Source: Loripinus fragilis | Lineage: Eukaryota > Mollusca > Bivalvia > Lucinida > Lucinidae | Direction: 5' to 3' | Length of the DNA: 64,000 bases | Assembly (NCBI GenBank): GCA_964019695.1 | Contig: OZ026518.1 | Coordinates: 87,663,950 to 87,727,949, forward strand | Part shown: positions 40,601 through 52,600 of the stretch, in pieces | Position numbering within the stretch: the stretch's first letter is position 1 | How the letters are laid out: the number at the start of each line of letters is the position of its first letter | Notes under the pieces: model-generated | Seen by the model: the letters and a program-made list of their open reading frames with translations, nothing else | What the model was told of the DNA's origin: nothing | Database searches by the model: none | Translations under genes and position numbers: made by a program

Positions 40601-43600
40601 AAAAGTGGGTGGGGTAACAATATATATTTATTTCTTAAGATTAACTTTCTTTTATTGGTCAATCTTCTCAAAACTTGTTTCTACACATACAGATAGCAAT
40701 GAAGCATTGTTAAATTTTTTTGGTCTGTTGGAAGTAAGTTTATTCCTTGTTATACAGTTAGAAAGTTACAAAATTGAAACTGTGCATTACAGGGGGTAGG
40801 GATAGTAATCAAGAAATATCTCTTTTTTGAGACGGTGAAAATTGCTCAAATTTCACACTGATTCACCTCACGTAATGATGTTTATGATATACAAGTTTCA
40901 CAAAAATCTATTTTTGGAATGGCCTAAAATATTTGAATATTTAGTTGTCAAACGTAAAATTGCAATAATTTGGACTATTCTCTTTAAAGAAAAAGTTGGT
41001 CATTAAATATACAATGGCTACATCAATTAACCATCCTAGTATTTCAAGTAAACTTAAGTTGTTATGAAGCAATAAGTCACAATATGCCATAATCATCAGC
41101 TACCATATCATAGACCTGTTTATCTCCTACTTCGGCCCTGAACATTTTTGGAGAAAAAGGGTGTATTATGCATGTGTTAGAATAGCCATAGCTCAAATAC
41201 TAAACGGTGACATTGATTTTAATATTTTTTATAATTATTAATAAAATGAAACAGCAAATAACAGAAAATAAAGAGAATTTATTTTTCGCAATAAAAAATT
41301 GTGTGGGTGTCAGTAGTGACCTTAAAAAGGAGACCACAAAATGGTAGAATGTATATCTAAATTTAAAGGAATTTAGATTGATTTTATGCCAAAATATTTG
41401 AAAGCTGTTGCCATGACAACCGAAAAACCAACAGCTGAGCAAACATGAATGTGGTTGATTTTACCAAAATACATAAATTGTCATTATTTTTTTACAAAAT
41501 CCGAGAGACCATATGTAAAACACTTCTATGGGAGATTGCTGCATGATTAAAGAGAATTCGAGGGTCCTACTTACCCCACCCACTTCTCATGCAAGATAAG
41601 TATATTGTAGCAATTAAATAAGGCTACTGTATTAAATTATTTCCATCTATTGAAATGAAAATTTGCATTTTCTGACACAAACCATATTAATTGTGATGAC
41701 GATTGGCGATTTCAATACAAGTGAGACGGCAAGTTTGCCTAACTTTTGGTTTGGGGTTTTAACTAGTCTAAGTCAGAATTTTTAACACTAAAATTACATT
41801 AAAAATTCAAAGGCAGTTTTCCTATTGGCTATTTTATTGTTATTTATAAGAAATGTGATTAAGTAATTATATAAAGAGATTGATAATAGATACTGTCATT
41901 TCTTATAACAATAAATTAATATCATTGTGCAATAAAGCCATTTTCAGTTATCCTACAGTAAAGCTTTTGTTGCCATGGTTACAAACAGAAGCCAATTACT
42001 TCTAAAACATGTTTTTCATAAAACAAAAAATAAATATCCTGCTCTAATATGTATTAAAATGCATATCAGTTTAAATGCATGATTTAGGTTGTTGACTGTG
42101 TTTAAAATGCCTAAAAGGCATTTTTTCAGGTCCTACTTACCCCACCCACTTTTCCTTATAAATAAGTATGTTTAGATAATCTAATTAGAATGCATTAATC
42201 TTTTTCTTTAATTTAAGTCTTAATTTTCAAAAATATCGCACATTGGTGATAAATAATAGCAATTTTGAGGGTATTGGAAGGGAAAATTAGCATAATGTGT
42301 TGGTTTTGATTTTGAAAATCATAATTTTTACCCCTTTTGATGCCCTTAAAAGTCTAAAAATAGCTTATCTGCAGCAGACTTTAATGTCATATATAAGAGA
42401 GATGTATGAGTAATGAAAATGTTTTATTTATAATATGCTATATCACTGTAATATAGCAATAAATGAATTGTTTATGCAATATTTATCTTTTTTAGTATTT
42501 CTAAAGGGAAACATTTGTTACCATGGTAACGACAAGAAGACGGTAACTTCCCAAACATTTTCTTCCATATTATAAAATTTCATACCCTGGCCTATTATAT
42601 ATCAACATGAATGTATGTGAAAGTAGCCGCGCAAAGTTGTCGTGTTTGTGCAAAAATGCCCCAAAAGCGTAATTTACCGGTCCTACTTACCCCACCCACT
42701 TTCAGTGAAAGATAAGTATATCTAAGCTTTTTTGTAAGGCTGCTACCATTAGCTAAATCGGTTATATTAAGTTTGTTTGTTCAAAATAATTCCATGTTTG
42801 TGATTGGTAAAAGCCGTTTTTAGAGTAGTTTAATGGTAAAAATGTCATTTTTCATGTCATTTTTGCTTGTTTTTTGGCCCAAATCTTTGGATGCTGTTGC
42901 CATGGCAACGGAGGTTGAATTGAATGAACTAACATTTGATTTCTTGTTTTTACATGACCACTAACACTGTCAGCAAGTTTCATCAAAATCCGAGTCGGAG
43001 CGTGAAATGGTTCCTATATAACTCGCTCCATATTTACAGAGAATTGCTCTTAATATTTACTTAACAATTGTAAACAAAAGATAACGTCACTGTCACTCTT
43101 TGTTGGCACCACAATAGATAATTGAGTAAGGATTTATTGTGGTGGCCTGGAGGCATGTATTTAACCCTTTACTCCAAAGGCTATTTTTAGATCCTGACAT
43201 CATTTTTCTATTTTTAGACATTGAAAAAATTCAAGCAAAATTTAAGCTAAGTTTTGGACACTTTTGAGAATATTATGGAAAATGGAGCATTTGCTCCAAA
43301 AGAGCAAATGCTTCATTTTCCATTATATTTTTGCATACATGATATTTCAAAGGCATCAAAAGGCCTTATCGTGGAGTAAAGGGTTAAGTTATAAATTAGA
43401 TTTTTGATCTGTTCATGGAATCAAGAACACTTCAGGTCTCTTGCAAAATAAGTGAAGCCCTCACTTTAAGTTAACTTGCAAGAGAAATGAAGCATTCATG
43501 ATTCCATTAACAGACAAAAATTTGAATTTATTACTTATTGACATTTTATATTTATTATCAGTCGAGTATCAATTTTCAACTCACTTGGCTGGTTTTCCGG

Positions 43601-46600
43601 ATATTTTGAATTCAATCAGACATAACTATGGTTTTGGAATAGCAATAACACCAAATTTTCGCGCTTAACATCCTGGCGATATGTGTTCAAAGTCACGCAA
43701 ATGCCAATAAACATACAGCGTCACTGGATGGCACCGAAGTTAGTCTGCCCGGATGGCCCTTATGTGGGTGTGGCTTAAATCGACCTGTTCATGAAGGTAT
43801 GAAACGTAAAGGTTCATTTAATGACTCATAGTGGAAATGTCAACATACAATAATAAATAGAACTAAGAAGTAAATATTAAACAGCACACAGAACGTCTTT
43901 TTTAACACATTTTCCATAGATCAAGATAAGCAAATTTTTGAGGGTAAAATTGTGAATATTTTTATACTCAACCGAGGCTTAGGTGAGCCTGTGCAAATGC
44001 GCATACTCACTAGAGCATTCACTGCTTGCACACACAAAGTATGAATGTAGATGAAGACTCAGATCAAAATTTATACCTCTAGCCCCAATGTATATGTCTA
44101 AAGGAGGCTTATGTACATACAAGGCAGCTATCAAAGTCTCATGAGCTGGCCCATTTATTCTCATTTTTTACTACCTATTTTACCCTTTATTTTGTTGTTT
44201 TGTTGCTTTACGCCCCAAGTCAACAGCTATGGTCATGGCGGGATGGTCAGTTCACCTAACCACACTTTTTTCTGGGCAGGCTTGAACAAGCGGTTAACCA
44301 AGAATCCGTGCACATACTTTCGCTTGTAACTGACAACAACCCTTCTTGAATGAATCAGCAGAAGGTAGGAGATTGACCATAGAGATTATTTCATCATCAT
44401 TCTCCATGAAAGTATGGGTCCAGGCGGGGACTGAACTTGGGACCCTTGGATCTGCAGTCAGACACGCATCTGTGACCAGACACGTTACCGACTGAGCTAC
44501 GCAGCCCTTTGTATTCTGATGGAATTTCCCATAAATATTGATACAATAAGTTTGGGACTGCCGGTTGTGTACTTTAACGGGTCACAGGTAGTATTTTTAC
44601 AATATGATGTATTTATGTCCCTGAAGGTTGTTTCCATAAGCTAACAGTACAGACCCGGATGAAATGCACTGCAGCAGCATCGTGCTGCATTTCATCTGGG
44701 TCTTCACTGTTTGCCAAAGTACCCGTTTAGGGGTTTTCCGTATACTAAGGGTTAATGGATGTGTCAACTTACGAGTAAAAGGGTAGAATGGGCCAGCTCA
44801 AGATATAATGGTTCTTATGGCATTTGAGATGGTGTATCAGGTGGTTCACAGCATCTTGGGGTGAGTTGACTGCTCTCCAGAAAAGGAGTGTAGGACAAAA
44901 GCCCACTAGGACATAAGCCCACTAGGACAAAAGCCCACTGGACAAAAGCCCACTAGGACAAAAGCCCACTGGGACAAAAGCCCACTAGGACTAAAGCCCA
45001 CTTATATGCATTTGACAGGGATAGGGTTGAACTGATGGACAAACGGATGGGTGGATAGATGAAGAATCGCTTCTCTCAAATCTGTAATTTCAAACATCTC
45101 TTTTTGTTTTGCGCCTCTCATAAAAGTGCATGCTTATTGTTACTACCAGATCAAATTTCATTTGGATGAATTAGACATATGTTTCCCAATTATAATAGAT
45201 CGTTTGACACAAACTGTAAAATGATTTTCTTCATGGCTCTTAACACCCAAATCAAGTTGTTTGTCACAACATACAGGAGAAAAAATAATGTCATTGAAAA
45301 CACACTGCAGGTGTGATTTACCCTGAAGGAGCAGTCTGATCAGGGTTAACCGCTTTATAATAGACTTTAACCTGTTTTTTTAAGAAGTGGTCCACCCTGC
45401 CAACTTTAGCAGTTGGCGTTTTGTCCTAGTGGGCTTATGTCCAGTGGGATTAAAACATGAGTGAAAGCTGTCAATTTCCCAAATTCTGAACTTTAACTTA
45501 CTGGAGATAGACATCAGACTTAAGCAATTCTGCATCAAAGACACTGACTGTCTAGTGGTGGGGGAAAGCCAGTGCAGCACTAAGCCAGGAAATACCCTGT
45601 GAAACTACCGCAAGCAGGAAGGTGACAGTCAAACCATTGATACATACTACTGCAGGAACAATTGGATATTTACACTAACTAGAATTGTCAGAGAATCTGA
45701 CTGTAGCCCCGCTGCAGTGCCTTGCATGCAGTAAAAGGCCAGAGTGTCTCAGGATATTGAGTGATAACATAATTCTGACATCAATCAAGGGCCAAAACTC
45801 TCTTAGTAATTTGCGAAAAATGACAGCTAACAATCCCAACATAGATCTTGTCAGTATAAATAGTTATATAAAGTTTGGTCAAAATCTGTCCATTTGTTCT
45901 CATGATATTGAGCGGAAACAAAATTTTGGAGTAAATCAAGGGCCATAACTCTGGTACAAATGTGCAAAAAATGATGTGTAACAATCCCAACATAGATGTT
46001 GGCAATATGAATGCATATATAAAATTTGGTGAAATTCTGTCCGTTTGTTCCCAAGATGTTGAACAGAAACAAAATTTTGGCGTAAATCAAGGGCCACGAC
46101 TCTGGTACAAATGTGCAAAAAATGACGTGTAACAATCCCAAGCTAGATCTTGTCAATATGAATGCATATATAAAATTTGCTAAAAAAATGTTGGTTAGTT
46201 CACAAGATATTTAGCAGAAACAAAATTTCAACATAAATCAAGGGCCATAACTCTGGTGCAAATTTGCAAATAATGATGTGTAACAATCCCAAGCTAGTTC
46301 CTGTCAATATAAATGCAAATATAAAATTTGGTGAAAATATGTCAAGAAGTTCTCAAGATATTGAACGGAAACAAACTTTTGGCATCAAGGGCCATAACTC
46401 TGGTACAAATTTCCGAAAAATAACGTGTAACAATCCCAAGCTAGATCTTGTCAATATGAATGCAAATATAAAATTTGGTGAAAATATGTCGAGTAGTTCT
46501 CAAGATAGTGAGCGGAAACGAAATTTCGGCAAACATCAAGGGCCATAACTCTGGTACAAATTTCCGAAAAATGATGTGTAAGAATCATGAATCCAAAGCT

Positions 46601-49600
46601 AGATCTTGTCAATATGAATGCATATATAAAATTTGGTGAAAATATGTCAAGTAGTTCTCAAGATAGTGAGCGGAAACGAAATTTCGGCATAAATCAAGGG
46701 CCATAACTCTATTATAATTGGGAAACATATGCTTGAAAAATGATGTGTAACAATCCCAAGGTAGATCATGTCAATATAAATGCACATACAAAATTTGGTT
46801 TGATTCTATAAAGTATTTCTCAAGATATTGAGCGGAAACGAAAAATTATGACGAACGGACAGACGAACCGAATGACAGACAACCCAAATCCTATATAGCC
46901 TCCCCCTTTTTCAAAGCGGGGCTATAATCAATCTTTTCGCTAGTGATGCTTACGAGATTAGAATCTGAGCGGCAGAGGAATCTAGCTAATCAGAGCTAAC
47001 GACACTACCGACTGAGCTATTCGGGCACCCTAATGGGCTAAAACCCCAAAACTTATCACTTGCAATATGCTACTAAGTACAAACTGATTCTATTAAGTTT
47101 AAATGTCCTTAGATAATCTGAAAATAAATAAGAGAAGCTATAATAATCTGACTAAAATGTAATTCAATATTTCATTTCAATGGAAAGTCAGCATCAAAGT
47201 CTTGAATTGAGACTTTCCCTCATGAATAGATGAACATAAATTAACTGAGAAGAAATACTTTTATGTCTGTTGATATTGTCAGCTGCAAATTCTACTCAAC
47301 ATATGAGCTGCGACATGTGATTTCCAACAATGTGGCATTTTGACAAGTGTAGACTCAGATGAACCTGTGCAGCCTCCTTTTAAGTTTAGAAACTCCAAAT
47401 GATGTTCAGTCAGTAGCTTAACAGTCATAGAATATTCAAGTGACTATCATAGGCTCTGATCAGTCTGCCTGCGTGTATGTGCAGGCTGATCTGAGGCTTT
47501 GCTGGTCGCACGTACCACATTGTTGGAAATATCATGTAGTGGCTCAGTTATAATTTTAAGTTGCAGATAAAAAGTTTGGACCATGATCAGACGGCTCCAT
47601 AGGGAGCCGTCTGATCTAGGTCCACACTTTTTGCAATTTTGGCTTCCATAGTATAACAACAGACGACACTGCAGGCAACTTGACTCCTGGGTGGGGATTC
47701 GATGACAAAATAAACATAGGATTTGCTTTATTACCTAAATTCTTTGGAGAGCCTACAAGTTTTGGTGAAAATTCACCCGACTTTCTTCTCTCTGTCAGCT
47801 TCATTTCCATTGTTAAAGCTTCTGAAAGACTCTGAGGGAGCAGGAATTCTTCCTTGTCAGTTGGACTCATGATACCTAGATCAGGTTGGACAACTATCTC
47901 TGGTTCCTAAAACAAACACATGCTTTTGTTTGATTTGATTCTTTATGTCCCATTAACAATCTTTCAGTTATGTAGGGACATTTCTTCCTGGGTTGAACCA
48001 GTACTAAGCTAGGATTAATGTGTATTGCTCTAGGACACAACGCAGTGATGCTGGTGAGGCGCGAATCCTCAGCCCCTCGGTCTCCAGTCAAGCACTCTAC
48101 CACTGAGCCACTGGGCTCCCCATGCTTTACCCTTACCTAGCCAGTATTTTTTGTCCTAAAATGTTGTCTCCTTTTTAAATCTACTGCATATATTCAAGTC
48201 CACTGCAGACTAGATGCTTTCATGGAAGCAAGCACTATGAACCCTGATCAGACTGCTCCAAAAGTAAGCAGTCTGAAATGGGTCCATATTGTTTGCAATA
48301 TTGGCTGCCTAAAAACATAAGCAGACAGGAGAGTAGATGACAAAAGCTGTGACTGGCTGGCTAAAGCTCTTGGGATGATAATGGGGTCTCATGTTGGTTT
48401 GTTTTGTTTGTTTGGTTTATTGCTTTACGTCCCAAGTCAACAGCTATGGTCATGGAGGGACGGTCAGTTCACCTAACCACACTTTTTCCTGAGCTAGCTT
48501 GAACAAGCAGTTAACCAGTACTTCGTGCACATACTTTCGCTTGTGCAACAACCCTTCTTGAATGATTCAGCAGAAGGGAGGAGAATGACAGAAGAAAATA
48601 TTTCATGATCAATCTCCACGAAAGTATGAGACAGGGCCAGGATCGAACTCGCGACCCCTGGATCTGCAGTCAGACTCGCATCTATTGCCAGACACGTTAC
48701 TGGCCGCACTACTCGGGTTGATACTCTGGGCGATAACCAACTCTAATGAACATACATGGTTTTCCCTGCTTGGAGCCCCTGTGAAAACAATCTATGTACC
48801 CCTTGAAACACTAAAAGATGGAAAGTATCAGTACATAGTTTATTTGAAACCACCGCTTTGACATTGAAATAAAAAAGGACCCTGAACCTTAGAACACTCA
48901 ATGCAGGAAGGTGAGTCACAGGTACTCTAAAAATTCATCATTGAGGGAAATCCTGATTATCACCTATCACAGGTGTACTTTCAAAGATGATGATCAGATT
49001 TTGGAAGCATAGGATATATGGTAAATGTTCTAAAATTTTGAACACTAGTTGCCGGCCAAATAGGCATAAACAAACAGAGCAGACCCAGATCAGACTGCTT
49101 CTGAAGAAGCATTCTGACCAGGGTCTTCCCTGTTTGCTATCCTGACAAACATTTTGTGAATTACAGCCCTGATAACAAATATCTTATTTGAGAACAGAAA
49201 GAGAAAAGTGTTCAAAATTTTCGAACATTTACTGTAGATTGTGAAACCATTAATCTAGAGTGGTAGCCTATGATGCGATAAATTTATCAGGACTTTAGAT
49301 AAGAGTGCGTACCAAAAAAATTTTTTTTCTTATTTCTCATCCAAAACATATGTTGTGGGTACTCAAAAGAACAGTCTCAATGAGCAGTTCTTTAAAGCAC
49401 CCAAAACGTATGATAAAACTGATGGGTAAGAAAATATTTACAAGTATACACTTAAAAACTTTGTTTATCTAAACCTATGATTTATACAAACCTGGTTACA
49501 CTCTGTAAACTGATCCCCAAGGGATATGCTGCCAACCTCTATGGATTTGAACTGAGTATGCTCTCCATACAGAACTTCGGTCTCCGATCCAGCAGTAGAC

Positions 49601-52600
49601 CTAGGCTGTAATGTGACTATACTGTGGTTGGAGTGAGCTGGCACCTGTAGACAATGATCAGCCTGGTTCCCTGACTGACCAGCAAGGTCAGTTTGAATAG
49701 ACATGGAAGACAGGATATGGAAGAGATCTTCGTCATCTGGTACTCTGGGAAGATAATACAGAAACGGGATAATTAGCGACCAAGTAAGGCTGCCACATTT
49801 ACGAAATTTGGCAAACGTTTACACAAATTCCAGTAATCAAACGGATTCCGTTTACAGGAATCTTCCCGAATGATTTTTTTCATTGTGCAGATCGGTAAAA
49901 TCGCGGATATTTTTCCTAAAAAAAAAATTGAAAAATGTACCTTGTGCGAACATTTGAAACTGTTTGGTTGGGTGTGATAGAACTCCTTTTCAAGTAATTG
50001 GAAAGCAAATGCAACATGTGCAGACTAGTACATTACCAACATTTTCTTCAGTTGCAAGTGTGTAATTAATGAGTTGACATGCACAAGACATAACTGAAAA
50101 TCATCACGTACGCATCAATACACACACCAACAGGAAGTAAAAAAAAACAAAAACAGTTTTAAGTCCTACACTTTCACATGCATCTCCGCCAAATATTAAG
50201 ACATGATTTTACATAACTGATCAAAATGCATGAATATAATTGCTCCTACACTGTAGCAGTGTCTGAGTGAGACAATATCCCAGACATTTTTATGGCAATG
50301 AGACATGTCCGTTGAGCATGTCCACCTTAATTCTAATTACAGTAGATACTTTATCAAATACAGCCGAATCTGGGAAAACAAACAAACAATATTTTTCATT
50401 AGGAAATGCTATTAATAAACCACAATGCTGCATTTAAACGGTAGGCAAACTTTGTAAATGTTTATTGCAAAAAATTGAAACATTACTGTTTACACGTGTA
50501 AATATGGCAGCCCTACCACCAAGTAAGACTCAAACCAGTCTGCTCTGCCACAGAGACAGCTGGTATATTAAACTTTTGCATGTAACAAGTGGATGTATTA
50601 TACAATCTTTAAAGTGAATAACAAAGGTGCTGGTGTGCAGGCTTGTCTGCCCCTTTGTTGTTTCCATGCAACAGTCAGGTTTTCTTGCAACAAACCCATT
50701 TGATGGTAGTCCAACATTTATTAGCCCTTAGAGTGCTAATTATGACTTCTGCAGATGACAAATGTTGTAAAACTTCTTGATTTTGCAGATCAATATACCT
50801 TCAATGACATTCCATGTAAATAGTATTCCTCTGAGACAAACCTGTGCCATTGGATAAGTACCTAATAGTAATGCTACTATTATGCTAGTAAGTTATTCCC
50901 TTACTGATAAGTATATAGAGAATACTAACTAGGTAAAGGTCTGTTGATTTCAAGTTTACCAGGCAAGGCTTTGAGAACGCATGTTGAATCGCGAGGCTCT
51001 TCAAAGTGATTCAACATGCATTCTCAAAGACGCAAACCTGGTACAGTAAAACCTGGCTTAAGCGGCCGCTCAAAAAGAAGACCAAAAATTGGTTTTCAAG
51101 ACCGATTATTGCTGAGCATTCTGCAATACTTTCAACCTTCATTAAGCTACCACGTCCTGTCTTTAAGACCTTTGTTTTGTCTATTTTTGAGTGGTCTCTT
51201 AAGACAGGTTTTACTGTATTCTATTTATTAGCTTACCCATTTGTTCACACTTAATAAGAGAAGTTAGAACTTACTTGAGGACATCTGATAATTCTGGGAC
51301 AGTGTCCTTCAGTTCAGATATATCTTCTGACGTAATCTCTGGCAAGTTCTCATCAAACACGCATGGAGCTTCAGTCTGTAATACATAGGTCCAGAGATAA
51401 GTATCTTTTTAATGTAAAATTGTGATTATTTTCTTATCTATCAGTTTAGAAATGTTTTTGGTGTGACTGTCAAAAGATTTGTCTCATTGAGATATGTTTT
51501 GAGTATCCACAACACATGTACAGTCGAATCTCGTTAATTCAAAGTCCTAGGGACTAGAGGTTTTATTTCGAAGAATTGAAACTTGGAATTATAGGGAGGA
51601 AGACAAAAATATGCACCCCCAAAAATGATTATTATAAGTGTTTTTCTATCAAACATAAGGTTTGGGCGCGTTAAAGAAACATCTCAGGGAGACATTTCTT
51701 TACGCACCCAAAACATATGTTTTTATAGACTGTTATTAAAATAGTTCATAAATAGGCCATATGTTATCTGAATCCATTGTGTCCCAAATGCATTTCGAAT
51801 AAGCAAGTATTTCGAAGAATCGGCGTTCGAATTTTCGAGTTTTTACTGTATATGTTTTGGGTTGAGTAAAAAGAAAATCCATTTTAATTACACCTTTTTA
51901 ACTTGAGCATCACAAAATTATAATTTGAGTTTGAATATAACAGTCCTCTTGGTCCTCAAAATTTATAATTACACAAAGAAAATATTTGATTGTTTCTCTG
52001 TGATGATGCATTGCAGAAGTTTGAAAGCCTCCATTGGGGCTAAATAATTTTTGTAGATTAACAACAGCAGAATCTAAGGTGACGATTTGGCAAGTAAAAT
52101 GCATTTAAGCCCCAACATCCCCACCCTCATGGCCTCGGCTGGTGTGTATTCATGATTCTGTTATTGTTTATTCATTTTTTGTTGTTGCTCCCATTGTTTT
52201 GTTTGTTTGATTTGATTCTTTAGGTCCCAGTCAACAATTTTCCAGTTATGTAGGGGCGGGTGTTCCTGTGTGGTCTAGGGGCCAAACTGATATATATGGG
52301 CTATTTTGCGAGTTTGTTGCACCCCCCAGGAAGAAAAACTTGGTTACTATTTTCAGTTAGGGACATGTCTTGGGGCCTAAGAAACCCATGTTTTACTAAG
52401 TTTTCTGTGGTCAGCTTTCTGTAAATGGCCTGTAATCAACGTTACCCTACTAACATTGAAAATAGTAGTACTCAAATACAAGACTAATAGGATATTTTAC
52501 AAAAGTATCAATGAATTTACTTGAACTTTAAATGATTGATCGTGTCATAAACATCAATTGCAGACATCTATGAGATGTATTTCTGCTTATCAGTGTTACG

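Noticed and set aside
45851..46548. Overlapping open frames of 60-100 codons on both strands
   Set aside because: Made by the unit length of the core-repeat element, appearing in several frames of the same repeats.
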